64,000 nucleotides of DNA. Origin: Tianweitania sp. UT-5YL-CI-8 (lineage in GTDB: Bacteria; Pseudomonadota; Alphaproteobacteria; Rhizobiales; Rhizobiaceae). The first letter of the stretch is position 1. Every line of letters starts with the position of its first letter. The notes under the pieces are model-generated. The model was not told where the DNA came from. It saw only the letters and a list, made by a program, of their open reading frames with translations, and did not search any database. Shown here piece by piece: positions 33,983 through 45,354 of this stretch. The stretch spans positions 1 to 64,000 of the forward strand of contig NZ_JASCRR010000005.1 in NCBI RefSeq assembly GCF_030010215.1, given 5' to 3'. The position numbers were made by a program, and so were the translations under genes.

Positions 33983-35047
33983 ATGATTAAGCTGTTCGTC
34001 AAAGCCGCTACCCGCTTTGGGAGATTGGCCGTGCTGTTTTTCGTCGTCCCCGCCCTCCTCATCGGCGCCGTATGGCTATCCCTCCTTGATCGCTACCCAA
34101 TGGCAGTGCTGGCCAGTTCGGTGGTCATCATCCCGATGCTTCTGCTGGCGGTGACGCTGTTGCTCGGCACCCTCTTCCTTGGCTTTCGGAACAAGACCGA
34201 TCCTGGCGTGACCGAAGAACAAGCGCCCGGCATCTGGCGGCTCTGGCGTGAGGTTGCGGGCGAGAAACAGGCAAACAAGACTGTCATCGTGATCAATGAC
34301 GACTACAACGCGGCCATCTCAGAAACCCGTGGGCTCGTGGGCCGAAGACCTGTGCTGTTCATCGGCCTTCCATTGCTGGCTCTTTTGGACGAACGCGCCG
34401 TGAAAGCTGTTCTGGCGCATGAGCTGGCGCATTTTCGGCACAAGGATACCAACGGCTCCCTGAAGCTGATGGAACTGGAAATGAGCTTCGACGCAATCTT
34501 CGACTATGCCCCTCCGGGGCGGACAGTCTCGGGAAGCGTGCTCTACTGGGCGCTCGGTCCCATCGCAAAGGCGTTTCATGAAGAGGAGATGCGCTTGTCA
34601 AGGGTGGCCGAGATCAAGGCAGACCGCCTTTCTGCCGAACTCGGCGATGCCTACGAAACAGCCCGCACGCTGATGCTCGTTGTCGCGGGCACCCAACTGT
34701 TGAAGGAGCGTGTATACCACCCGTTGAACCGGGAGGTGCGGGGCGCAATGTCCGTTCCCAAGCCGCCGATGGAGCGCATCCTGAAGGAAGCACACTGCAT
34801 GCAAGACGCCGACATGGTGCAGACTATGCTGCTGGCGCCTGATCCTGATGGCGACGACGACAGTGAATCGACACATCCGCACTGGCGCAAGCGCCTGGCC
34901 GCTCTGGGCTACGAGGAATTGCCTCTTATAGACCCGCCTGTTGCCTTTGCCCTGGACCGAACTCTCGACAAAACATTCATCGCCGAGAAAATAGCGGAGT
35001 TCGACGGCAAATGGACTTCGATGGTCGGCGATTATCTCGACCGCTAA
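33983..35047 (+). CDS. M48-family membrane-associated zinc metallopeptidase
   Basis: The 354-residue protein has two N-terminal membrane helices (about residues 14-36 and 41-67) and a cytoplasmic-type M48 domain. The zinc-binding HExxH motif is HELAH near residue 150, and the third ligand is probably Glu in EIKADRLSAEL near residue 211. Family members such as HtpX degrade misfolded membrane proteins; this protein is more divergent than HtpX, so I do not name it so. It stands alone: divergent from the helicase and convergent with urtE seven bases away. Confidence 0.87.
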   Translation: MIKLFVKAATRFGRLAVLFFVVPALLIGAVWLSLLDRYPMAVLASSVVIIPMLLLAVTLLLGTLFLGFRNKTDPGVTEEQAPGIWRLWREVAGEKQANKTVIVINDDYNAAISETRGLVGRRPVLFIGLPLLALLDERAVKAVLAHELAHFRHKDTNGSLKLMELEMSFDAIFDYAPPGRTVSGSVLYWALGPIAKAFHEEEMRLSRVAEIKADRLSAELGDAYETARTLMLVVAGTQLLKERVYHPLNREVRGAMSVPKPPMERILKEAHCMQDADMVQTMLLAPDPDGDDDSESTHPHWRKRLAALGYEELPLIDPPVAFALDRTLDKTFIAEKIAEFDGKWTSMVGDYLDR

Positions 35048-35054
35048 CTGACAG

Positions 35055-35753
35055 TTAAACCGTCAGGAACCGTCTCACCTCGGGCTTGTCCAGATCTTCC
35101 GCAGGGCCGGTATGAACGATCACGCCGCGGTCCATGATGTTCACTTCATCCGCCAGTTCACGGCAGAAGTCGAGATATTGCTCGACGAGCAGGATGGCGA
35201 TGCCGGCGCTGTCGCGCAGATAGCGTATGGCACGGCCGATATCCTTGATGATCGACGGCTGGATGCCTTCGGTCGGCTCGTCCAGGACCAGCAGCTTCGG
35301 CCGCATGACCAGCGCCCGGCCGATCGCCAGTTGCTGCTGCTGCCCGCCCGAAAGGTCGCCGCCGCGACGGCCCAGCATCTGCTTCAGCACCGGGAAAAGC
35401 TCGAAGACATGCTCCGGAATGTTGCGGTCGGCGCGCTTGAGCGGCGCGAACCCCGTTTCGAGATTTTCCTTCACCGACAGAAGCGGAAACACTTCCCGCC
35501 CCTGCGGCACGAAAGAGATGCCCGACCGGGCGCGATCGTATGCCGCGCTCCGGTCGAGCGCCTTCCCCTCGAAGGCTACCGTACCCGATGTCAGCCTGTG
35601 GTGGCCGACGATCGATCTCATCAAACTTGTCTTGCCCACGCCGTTGCGGCCGAGCACGCAGGTGATCTTGCCGGCATCCGCGTTGAGCGAAACGCCGCGC
35701 AGCGCTTTGGCCGCGCCATAGTGCAAGGTGGCATTGGACACTTCCAGCAGCAT
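35055..35753 (-). CDS. urtE: Urea ABC transporter, ATP-binding subunit UrtE
   Basis: The 232-residue ATPase has Walker A GRNGVGKTS near residue 37, the ABC signature LSGGQQQQLAIGRAL near 133, and Walker B LLVLDEPTEGIQ. The LivF-like fold with LVEQYLDFC is typical of high-affinity branched-chain amino acid and urea importers. UrtE pairs with UrtD to energise urea uptake. I chose ATG at 35753, which gives the usual MLLEVSNATLHYG start; the upstream in-frame ATG at 35813 would add 20 residues. It is the last gene of urtABCDE. Confidence 0.94.
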   Translation of the reverse strand: MLLEVSNATLHYGAAKALRGVSLNADAGKITCVLGRNGVGKTSLMRSIVGHHRLTSGTVAFEGKALDRSAAYDRARSGISFVPQGREVFPLLSVKENLETGFAPLKRADRNIPEHVFELFPVLKQMLGRRGGDLSGGQQQQLAIGRALVMRPKLLVLDEPTEGIQPSIIKDIGRAIRYLRDSAGIAILLVEQYLDFCRELADEVNIMDRGVIVHTGPAEDLDKPEVRRFLTV

Positions 35754-35820
35754 CAGCGTCGTCTCCGCCACGGCAAAGCCGGCATCAGGAACCGCGCCAT
35801 CGGCACACGCCACATCATGC

Positions 35821-36567
35821 TCATCTCCCCAGATAGACTTCGACGACGCGGTCGTCGGCCGAGACGAAATCCAGCGTGCCTTCCGACAGGACCGAACCTT
35901 CGTGCAGGCAGGTGACCTTCACGCCGAGTTCGCGCACGAAATGCATGTCGTGCTCGACTACGATTACCGAATGGGTCTTGGCGATATCCTTGAGCAGGCG
36001 CGCCGTCTCTTCGGTCTCGGCGTCGGTCATGCCGGCCACCGGCTCGTCGACCAACAAAAGCTTGGGGTCCTGCGCCAGAAGCATGCCGATCTCCAGCCAC
36101 TGCTTCTGACCGTGCGACAGGTTTGCACCCAGCATGTGGCGCTTGTCGCCAAGCCGAATGATGCCGAGAATATCGTCGATGCGCCGCACTTCGTCCGCCG
36201 TCTTGCGATGGAACAGCGCCGGAAAGATCGAGCGCGGCCCCTTCAGCGACAGCATCAGATTGTCCTCGACCGTATGGCTCTCGAACACCGTCGGCTTCTG
36301 GAACTTGCGGCCGATACCCATCATCGCGATGTCGGCCTCGTCGTGACGCGTCAGATCGATCTCGCCGTTGAAATAGACCTCGCCGCTATCGGGCTTGGTC
36401 TTCCCGGTCACGATGTCCATCATCGTTGTCTTGCCGGCGCCGTTCGGGCCGATGATGGCTCGCATCTCGCCCCGGTCGAGCACCAGCGACAGATTGTTGA
36501 TCGCCCTGAACCCGTCGAAAGAAACCGACACGCCATCGAGATAGAGGATGGTCCCGCTCTTGCTCAT
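35821..36567 (-). CDS. urtD: Urea ABC transporter, ATP-binding subunit UrtD
   Basis: The 248-residue ATPase has Walker A GPNGAGKTT near residue 39, LSHGQKQWLEIGMLL as the family-specific signature (LSHGQ instead of LSGGQ), Walker B LLLVDEPVAGM, and the UrtD hallmark GIGRKFQKPTVFESHTVEDN. It lies three bases after the urtC stop and is read with the rest of the operon. Confidence 0.95.
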   Translation of the reverse strand: MSKSGTILYLDGVSVSFDGFRAINNLSLVLDRGEMRAIIGPNGAGKTTMMDIVTGKTKPDSGEVYFNGEIDLTRHDEADIAMMGIGRKFQKPTVFESHTVEDNLMLSLKGPRSIFPALFHRKTADEVRRIDDILGIIRLGDKRHMLGANLSHGQKQWLEIGMLLAQDPKLLLVDEPVAGMTDAETEETARLLKDIAKTHSVIVVEHDMHFVRELGVKVTCLHEGSVLSEGTLDFVSADDRVVEVYLGR

Positions 36568-36570
36568 CGC

Positions 36571-37785
36571 TCACTCCGCCGGCTGGGGTTCGGGAGCGCC
36601 GCCGGTAGCCGACGCCTGCCACTCGCGCTGCTGCGGCGTCGTCGCGGCCGGCGTTCCAGCCGAGGGCGGCAACGCTGCGGCCTTGCGCTCGCGATAGGTG
36701 GCCATCCAGTGGTCCCACATGCCGATGACGCCGCGCGGCAGGAACAGGGTGGTGGCGATGAACAGGCCGCCCAGCGCGAACAGCCAGTATTCGGGCAGTA
36801 CGCCAGTGAACCAGCTCTTGCCGGCATTGACCAGAAGCGCGCCGACGATCGGGCCGACGATGGTGCCGCGCCCGCCTACCGCCGTCCAGATCACCACCTC
36901 GATGGAATTGGCCGGCGCGAACTCGCCGGGATTGATGATGCCGACCTGCGGCACGTAGAGCGCGCCCGCGATGCCCGCCATAACAGCCGAGACCGTGAAG
37001 GCGAACAGCTTGACGTTTTCGGGCCGCCATCCGATGAAGCGCGTCCGGCTTTCCGCGTCGCGCACGGCGATCAGCAGCTTTCCATATTTCGAATTGATGA
37101 TCGCCCAGGTGATGAACACGCCGAGCGCCAGCGCCACAGCGCTCGCCGCGAAAATCGCCGAGCGCGTCGTGTTGGCCTGCACGTTGAAGCCGAGAATGTC
37201 CTTGAAATCGGTCAGGCCGTTATTGCCGCCGAACCCCATGTCGTTGCGGAAGAAGGCGAGCAGCAGCGCATAGGTCATCGCCTGCGTGATGATCGACAGG
37301 TAAACACCGGTAACGCGGCTACGGAAGGCAAACCAGCCGAAGATGAAGGCCAAAAGCCCGGGCACCAGCATGACCATGATGACTGCGAACCAGAACTGAT
37401 CGAAGCCGTACCAGAACCACGGCAGTTCCTTCCAGTTCAGGAACACCATGAAATCCGGCAGGATCGGATTGCCGTAGACGCCCCGGTCGCCGATCTGCCG
37501 CATCAGATACATGCCCATCGCATAGCCGCCGAGTGCGAAGAACGCGCCATGGCCGAGCGAGAGAATGCCGCAATAGCCCCAGACCAGATCGAGCGCGAGC
37601 GCCAGAAGCGCAAAGCAGAGATATTTACCCACCAGCGCGACCATGTAGCTCGGCACATGGAATGCGCTGTCCGGCGGTAGGGCGATGTTGAGGATCGGCA
37701 CGAGGACCGCCACCCCCAGCAGAAGCCCGATGGTGATGAAGATGCGCCGGTCGGCGCCATTGGCGAAGAAGCGTCGCGTGATCAT
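36571..37785 (-). CDS. urtC: Urea ABC transporter, permease subunit UrtC
   Basis: The 404-residue LivM-like permease has around ten hydrophobic segments and the motifs LVWGYCGILSLGHGAFFALGG near residue 65, GVYLSIITQAMTYALLLAFF, and NGLTDFKDILGF, which is characteristic of UrtC. A Pro/Ala-rich tail follows the last helix. The start at 37785 overlaps urtB by four bases (ATGA), indicating translational coupling. Confidence 0.95.
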   Translation of the reverse strand: MITRRFFANGADRRIFITIGLLLGVAVLVPILNIALPPDSAFHVPSYMVALVGKYLCFALLALALDLVWGYCGILSLGHGAFFALGGYAMGMYLMRQIGDRGVYGNPILPDFMVFLNWKELPWFWYGFDQFWFAVIMVMLVPGLLAFIFGWFAFRSRVTGVYLSIITQAMTYALLLAFFRNDMGFGGNNGLTDFKDILGFNVQANTTRSAIFAASAVALALGVFITWAIINSKYGKLLIAVRDAESRTRFIGWRPENVKLFAFTVSAVMAGIAGALYVPQVGIINPGEFAPANSIEVVIWTAVGGRGTIVGPIVGALLVNAGKSWFTGVLPEYWLFALGGLFIATTLFLPRGVIGMWDHWMATYRERKAAALPPSAGTPAATTPQQREWQASATGGAPEPQPAE

Positions 37786-39398
37786 GCTTCCACCGCCCTG
37801 CCCTTGAGCGCGAACAGGCCGCGCGGGCGCTTCTGGATAAACAGGATGATGAGCACCAAGACCAGGATCTTGCCGAGCACCGCGCCAGCATAAGGCTCGA
37901 GGAACTTGTTGAGGATGCCGAGCGACATGGCCCCCACCAGCGTGCCCCACAGATTGCCGACGCCGCCGAACACCACCACCATGAAGCTGTCGATGATGTA
38001 GCCTTGGCCCAGATCGGGCGAGACGTTGTCGACCTGGCTGAGCGCCACTCCGGCAATGCCGGCGATGCCCGAGCCCAGCGCGAAGGTGAAGGCGTCGACC
38101 CAGGGCGTACGGATGCCCATGGAAGCGGCCATGCGGCGATTGGCGGTGACGGCGCGCATCTGCAGCCCCCAGGCCGTCCGGTTGAAAATATAGAGCAGCA
38201 GCGCAAACACCGCGAGCGAGAACACCACGATCCAGAGCCGGTTCCAGGTAATCGCCATTTCGCCGAGCTGGAACGAGCCGGACATCCAGGAGGGATTGCC
38301 CACCTCCCGGTTGGTCGGCCCGAACATGGTGCGCACCAGTTGTTGCAGCACCAGCGAAACGCCCCAGGTGGCGAGCAGGGTTTCCAGCGGCCGGCCATAG
38401 AGAAAGCGGATCAGGCCGCGCTCCATCACGAGCCCGACAAAGCCTGCGACCAGGAAGGCCAGCGGCAGCGCAATCGCCAGCGAATAATCGAACAGGCCGG
38501 GATAGGAGGTGCGGATGATGTTCTGCACCACGAAGGTGGTGTAGGCGCCGATCATCACCATCTCGCCATGCGCCATGTTGATGACGCCCATGACGCCGAA
38601 GGTTATGGCCAGGCCGATGGCTGCCAGAAGCAGCACCGATCCCAGCGAAATACCGTACCAGACGTTCTGGGCGGCGTTCCAGACGGCGATGGTACTCTCG
38701 ATACCGGAGGCCGCGGAGGCAGCCGCTTCGCGGAGCGCGCCTTCGGAGCGTCCCTGGTAGCTGACCAGCAGCGACAAAGCGGAACGGTCGCCGCGTGCGC
38801 CGATCACCTCAATGGCCGCCAGCTTGTCGGCCTCCGGCAGGTCGGAAGCGAGAACGGCGGCAGCGCGCGCCTGGACCATCCGCTGCTTGACGCTGGCGAC
38901 ATCTTCCTTGGCGATGGCCGCGTCCAAGCCTTCGATGGCGGCTGGATCGGGGCTGATGAACATCGTATCGGCGGCCTGCTGGCGCACCGCGGGGTTAGGC
39001 GACCCAAGGGTCAGCGTGGCGAACACTTCGCGAATGGAGCGGCGCAGGCCGTTGTTGACCTTAACCTTGGTAAGCTCGGTGGTGGTGGCCTCACCCACCT
39101 CGTCGCCGGAAATCGGATCGAAAAGCTTGGCGCGCCCAGCGCGCTCGCTGACGATGAAAACCACGTTGTCGGATTTGCGGAAACTGACATTGCCGTCCGA
39201 CAGCGCATTGAGCACCCGGCCCACGACAGGGTCGCCGGTCGCGCCCAGGCTGCGAACGATCTCTTCCGTCTCGCGGAAATTCTTGACTGAGGACAGGTCA
39301 GCGATGGTCTCGCGCAGAGCCGTCTCATTGGACTGGGCGCTGGCACCGGACGTCGCAAACAGCAGGAGGAGCAGGCCGATAGCGCGCAGGAAGGTCAT
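37782..39398 (-). CDS. urtB: Urea ABC transporter, permease subunit UrtB with periplasmic N-terminal domain
   Basis: The 538-residue protein starts with a signal peptide ending ASAQ, followed by about 220 helical residues outside the membrane (HEAT-like, including DLPEADKLAAIEVIGARGDRS). A LivH-like permease follows from about residue 245 (SLGSVLLLAAIGLAITFGVMGVINMAHGEMVMIGAY). The large N-terminal domain is normal for UrtB and absent from LivH, which supports urea specificity. It lies 81 bases after urtA and overlaps urtC. Confidence 0.95.
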   Translation of the reverse strand: MTFLRAIGLLLLLFATSGASAQSNETALRETIADLSSVKNFRETEEIVRSLGATGDPVVGRVLNALSDGNVSFRKSDNVVFIVSERAGRAKLFDPISGDEVGEATTTELTKVKVNNGLRRSIREVFATLTLGSPNPAVRQQAADTMFISPDPAAIEGLDAAIAKEDVASVKQRMVQARAAAVLASDLPEADKLAAIEVIGARGDRSALSLLVSYQGRSEGALREAAASAASGIESTIAVWNAAQNVWYGISLGSVLLLAAIGLAITFGVMGVINMAHGEMVMIGAYTTFVVQNIIRTSYPGLFDYSLAIALPLAFLVAGFVGLVMERGLIRFLYGRPLETLLATWGVSLVLQQLVRTMFGPTNREVGNPSWMSGSFQLGEMAITWNRLWIVVFSLAVFALLLYIFNRTAWGLQMRAVTANRRMAASMGIRTPWVDAFTFALGSGIAGIAGVALSQVDNVSPDLGQGYIIDSFMVVVFGGVGNLWGTLVGAMSLGILNKFLEPYAGAVLGKILVLVLIILFIQKRPRGLFALKGRAVEA

Positions 39399-39479
39399 GT
39401 CGCAGCAGTTCCGTTTCTTCGGAAAACGATCCGGGCAGTACTCCGCCCGGATCGGCGCCTGAAGGATCAGGCCTTCAGC

Positions 39480-40784
39480 TTAGTTGGTGCCTTTGCCGCC
39501 GCACTTGCCGGTCGCGACATTGAAGTTGCCGCAGGACATCGGAGCGCGCCAATCGGCGATCAGGTCCTTGGAGTCCGGCAGGTAGTCGGACCATTCGTCG
39601 CCGACCACGAGACCCGAGGTCTGCCACACCGTCTCCATCTGGCCGTCGGCCTGGATTTCGCCGATCAGCACGGGCTTGGTGATGTGGTGGTTCGGCATCA
39701 TCGCCGAGAAACCGCCCGTCAGGTTCGGCACGGCTACGCCGATGAGCGAGTCGATGACGGCGTCGGTGTCGGTCGTGCCGGCCTTCTCGACGGCCTTGAT
39801 CCACATATTGAAGCCGATGACATGGGCTTCCATCGGATCGTTGGTCACGCGGTCGGGGTTCTTGGTGTACTCCTTCCACTTCGCGATGAAGTCGGCATTC
39901 TCAGGCGTGTCGACCGATTGGAAGTAGTTCCAAGCCGTCAGGTGGCCGACCAGCGGCGCGGTGTCGAGGCCGGCGAGCTCTTCTTCACCCACCGAGAAAG
40001 CAACGACCGGAATGTCTTCGGCCTTGATGCCCTGGTTGGCGAGTTCCTTGTAGAACGGCACGTTGGCGTCGCCGTTGATGGTCGAGACCACGGCGGTCTT
40101 CTTGCCTGCGGAACCGAAGTTCTTGATGTCGGTCACGATGGTCTGCCAATCGGAATGACCGAACGGCGTGTAGTTGACCATAATGTCTTCCTTCGCCACG
40201 CCCTTGGATTCGAGATAGGCCTGAAGAATCTTGTTGGTGGTCTGCGGATAGACATAGTCGGTGCCGGCAAGCACCCAGCGTTCCACGCCTTCGTCGTTCA
40301 TCAGATAGTCGACTGCCGGAATGGCCTGCTGGTTGGGCGCGGCGCCCGTGTAGAACACGTTGCGCTGGCTTTCCTCGCCTTCATACTGCACGGGGTAGAA
40401 CAGGATGTTGTTGAGTTCCTCGAACACCGGCAGCACCGACTTGCGCGACACCGACGTCCAGCAGCCGAACACGGCCGAAACCTTATTCACCGAAATCAGT
40501 TCGCGTGCCTTTTCGGCAAACAGCGGCCAGTCCGATGCTGGGTCGACGACCACGGCCTCGAGCTTCTTGCCGAGCAAGCCGCCCTTCTTGTTCTGCTCGT
40601 CGATGAGGAACAGCATCGTGTCCTTCAGCGTCGTCTCGGAAATCGCCATCGTGCCCGACAGCGAGTGCAGGATGCCGACTTTGATGGTCTCTTCCTGCGC
40701 ATAGGAAGGCACTGCGAAGCTCATGCTCGTCGCCAGCACGCTCGCTGCCAGCATGGTCTTGATACCGTAGAAACTGCCCCTCAT
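39480..40784 (-). CDS. urtA: Urea ABC transporter, substrate-binding protein UrtA
   Basis: The 434-residue periplasmic binding protein has a signal peptide ending SYAQ near residue 29, then ETIKVGILHSLSGTMAISET. The UrtA-specific signatures are FGCWTSVSRKSVLPVFEELN, LFYPVQYEGEESQRNVFYTGA and HLTAWNYFQSVDTPEN. It captures urea for UrtBCDE. Three in-frame ATG codons lie at 40793, 40790 and 40784; the last has GGAG nine bases upstream and starts the signal peptide MRGSFYGIKT. A sigma-54 promoter lies 40-60 bases upstream, pointing to nitrogen control. No urease genes are in the window. Confidence 0.96.
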   Translation of the reverse strand: MRGSFYGIKTMLAASVLATSMSFAVPSYAQEETIKVGILHSLSGTMAISETTLKDTMLFLIDEQNKKGGLLGKKLEAVVVDPASDWPLFAEKARELISVNKVSAVFGCWTSVSRKSVLPVFEELNNILFYPVQYEGEESQRNVFYTGAAPNQQAIPAVDYLMNDEGVERWVLAGTDYVYPQTTNKILQAYLESKGVAKEDIMVNYTPFGHSDWQTIVTDIKNFGSAGKKTAVVSTINGDANVPFYKELANQGIKAEDIPVVAFSVGEEELAGLDTAPLVGHLTAWNYFQSVDTPENADFIAKWKEYTKNPDRVTNDPMEAHVIGFNMWIKAVEKAGTTDTDAVIDSLIGVAVPNLTGGFSAMMPNHHITKPVLIGEIQADGQMETVWQTSGLVVGDEWSDYLPDSKDLIADWRAPMSCGNFNVATGKCGGKGTN

Positions 40785-40807
40785 TCCCATCATCTCCGAA
40801 TGGTTGT

Positions 40808-40830
40808 TTGCATCGCACAATCCGATGCAA
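40808..40830. promoter_or_regulatory. Inverted repeat overlapping the urtA promoter
   Basis: TTGCATCG at 40808-40815 and CGATGCAA at 40823-40830 form a perfect 8-bp inverted repeat with a 7-base spacer. It covers the -12 element and the predicted transcription start of urtA, an ideal place for a repressor or a 5' mRNA hairpin. Confidence 0.55.
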
Positions 40831-40842
40831 TGCCCGTGCCAA
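40826..40842 (-). promoter_or_regulatory. Sigma-54 (RpoN) promoter of urtABCDE
   Basis: On the minus strand TTGGCACG, four bases and TTGCA reproduce the sigma-54 consensus TGGCAC-N5-TTGC, with GG and GC at the -24 and -12 positions. Transcription should begin near 40815, about 30 bases before the urtA start. This predicts activation by NtrC under nitrogen limitation. Confidence 0.8.
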
Positions 40843-40936
40843 TTTGAGAAAAGGCGAGGTGTAAAAAAATTAACCAATGAAATCAGGGGTGTGAGCCGGC
40901 CTAAAAACAGCAAGATGCAAGAATGCACGGATTTGA

Positions 40937-40961
40937 GCGCAAATATGAGAGAATTTTGCGC
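40937..40961. promoter_or_regulatory. Candidate enhancer-binding-protein site upstream of the urtA sigma-54 promoter
   Basis: GCGCAAA and TTTGCGC form a 7-bp inverted repeat with an 11-base spacer, centred about 130 bases upstream of the predicted urtA start. Another TTTGCGCA occurs at 41036. The distance suits an NtrC-type activator; the sequence is not the enteric NtrC consensus. Confidence 0.4.
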
Positions 40962-41086
40962 AACAGAACCAGCCTACCGCACAAAAAGTAGGCCGATATT
41001 GTCATTGTCTAGAAATTAACCAGCGACGTATGTGATTTGCGCACGGAGGCAGCTATCGCCCGCGATACCAGTTAGCCTGCAGCCGT

Positions 41087-43666
<2,580 letters not shown>

Positions 43667-43949
43667 GCCCCCGGGAATCTCTCCGCTTTGTTATTCGGGC
43701 GGTTGAATCACATTCTTCATGCACGGGAAAGGCCTCGGCCCCAAATGCTTGGGAAAACCGTGCATATCGGCAGGGAAACGTGGCCTTGACGCATCGAAGT
43801 CATGCGCCAGTTAATGGCGTCGGCGCATCCTGACCAGCCAAATCGGAGCGGCGGTGCGCTGAGACCGGCAAAAGGCAGAAACGCTGCTTGCGGTTTGATC
43901 GAGGCGGCTATTAAAGTTGTTTCAGACACTTACGCTGGGAGCTTCAAGA

Positions 43950-44621
43950 GTGGATTGGCTGGATAGCGTAGCCGGGCCGGGTTACACCGCAGCCGTTTTG
44001 TGGACACTCGCCGCGCTTGTCGCGCTGGTGGTGGTTCTGGTGATCATCAAGATCATCAAGAGCCTGACCGCCGGCACCTTCGTGACGGGTGGGCGCAACC
44101 GCAAGACGCGATTGGCGGTGATGGATGCAACGGCGGTGGACACGCATCGCCGCCTTGTCCTCGTCCGCCGCGACGATGTCGAGCATCTCATCCTCATCGG
44201 CGGACCCAACGATGTCGTCGTCGAGACGGACATCCGCATGGCCCCCAGCAAGCGACCGGATCTCACGGCTTCCGCCGCTCCTCAATCGGCACCCAGGCCA
44301 CGCCCGCAGGAGTCTGCTGTACAACGCCAGCCCGCGCCGGCTACCCCAGCGCCACCCCAGCGCCCTGCTCCAATCGCCGCACCCGTTCGTCAGGAGCCTG
44401 CCTTGCGCACGCCCCCGGCAACACCCCAGACATACAGCGCTACTCCGCCGCCACAGCGTCCGGCTGCCGCTCCACGGCAAGCAGCAGACGACCGTGACAT
44501 AGACGCCAGGCGGTTGCGGGATCTGGAAGTTCAACTCGATGAACAGCCGGCAGCACAAAAGCCAAGCCCGGCGGATGAGATGTCGCGTTTACTCGGCGAG
44601 CTGACGCGGCCGAAACGCTGA
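43950..44621 (+). CDS. FliO/MopB-like membrane protein
   Basis: The protein of about 223 residues has one membrane helix near the N-terminus (AAVLWTLAALVALVVVLVIIKII) followed by a short cytoplasmic domain RLAVMDATAVDTHRRLVLVRRDDVEHLILIGG, which matches the FliO fold. The remainder is Pro/Ala/Gln-rich and probably disordered, with a short conserved-looking end DEMSRLLGELTRPKR. FliO stabilises FliP during flagellar export assembly. I prefer the GTG start at 43950, with GGGAG upstream; a TTG at 43917 is the alternative. No other flagellar gene is near, so the call depends on the core domain only. Confidence 0.62.
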   Translation: MDWLDSVAGPGYTAAVLWTLAALVALVVVLVIIKIIKSLTAGTFVTGGRNRKTRLAVMDATAVDTHRRLVLVRRDDVEHLILIGGPNDVVVETDIRMAPSKRPDLTASAAPQSAPRPRPQESAVQRQPAPATPAPPQRPAPIAAPVRQEPALRTPPATPQTYSATPPPQRPAAAPRQAADDRDIDARRLRDLEVQLDEQPAAQKPSPADEMSRLLGELTRPKR

Positions 44622-44705
44622 GCCTCACGGCTTGAGCCCAATGGGCTGAGATGGACCACAAGCAAAACGGGAAGCCGAAGCTGCCCGTAATAGCCAAGGA
44701 CGAGT

Positions 44706-45122
44706 TCAGTCGTCCCTGTAGACTTTTTCACGTCGCTCGTGGCGCTCCTGCGCCTCGATCGACAGGGTCGCGATGGGCCGCGCATCCAAACGCTTGAGCG
44801 AGATCGGCTCACCCGTCTCTTCGCAGTAGCCGTAGGTTCCCTCATCGATCCGCAGGAGAGCGGAATCGATCTTGGAAATCAGTTTGCGTTGCCGGTCCCG
44901 CGCACGGAGCTCGATGGCCCGGTCGGTTTCGGAAGACGCCCGGTCCGCGAGATCAGGATGGTTTGCGTTCTCTTGTTGAAGGATTTCAAGCGTTTCGCGA
45001 GCTTCGCGAAGAATGTCGTTTTTCCAGGCAACGAGCTTGCCCCGGAAATAGGACTTTTGACGATCGTTCATGAACGGCTCGTCTTCAGAAGGTACATAGT
45101 GCAAATTAACGGTTTCGTTCAT
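44706..45122 (-). CDS. dksA: RNA polymerase-binding transcription factor DksA (single-cysteine type)
   Basis: The 138-residue DksA has the coiled-coil arm with tip acidic residues (RETLEILQQENANHPDLADRAS) and a C-terminal globular domain (RIDEGTYGYCEETGEPI, SLKRLDARPIATLSIEAQE). DksA enters the RNA polymerase secondary channel and, with ppGpp, controls rRNA and amino-acid promoters. Three of the four zinc cysteines are absent: CEET and LSIEA replace CxxC pairs. The start at 45122 gives the usual MNETVNLHYVPSEDEPFM end. It lies convergent with the FliO-like gene. Confidence 0.94.
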   Translation of the reverse strand: MNETVNLHYVPSEDEPFMNDRQKSYFRGKLVAWKNDILREARETLEILQQENANHPDLADRASSETDRAIELRARDRQRKLISKIDSALLRIDEGTYGYCEETGEPISLKRLDARPIATLSIEAQERHERREKVYRDD

Positions 45123-45354
45123 TCGACTCACCCAACAAACCCCCGTTTTCGCGCCTATATATTCGGCGGTCTCGGGTAGCACAAGTCCTCTCCTGCTACC
45201 TCCGGTTCAATTGTCGTTGTCTGTGGATAGGGCAGCACACCTGTCGTTTATCGCCGCATATGGAAGCTGCTCGGCCATTGCGCGCCTTACCTGCTGCCGG
45301 TACATCCGAATCCCGCCTCGGATGCGCGAGGCTTTTGGCTCATTGGGGTAACGC

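Noticed and set aside
35728-37680. A 650-codon plus-strand frame opposite urtE, urtD and urtC
   Set aside because: It spans three well-defined transporter genes on the other strand and shows the His/Asp/Arg-rich shadow composition.
35055-40784. A branched-chain amino acid (Liv) rather than urea transporter
   Set aside because: The UrtB periplasmic N-terminal domain, the LSHGQ signature of UrtD and the UrtA-specific segments favour urea.
40921-40942. A canonical NtrC site TGC-N11-GCA upstream of urtA
   Set aside because: The closest candidate, TGCACGG...GCGCA, has 12 bases between the half sites and an asymmetric interior, so it does not match the consensus.
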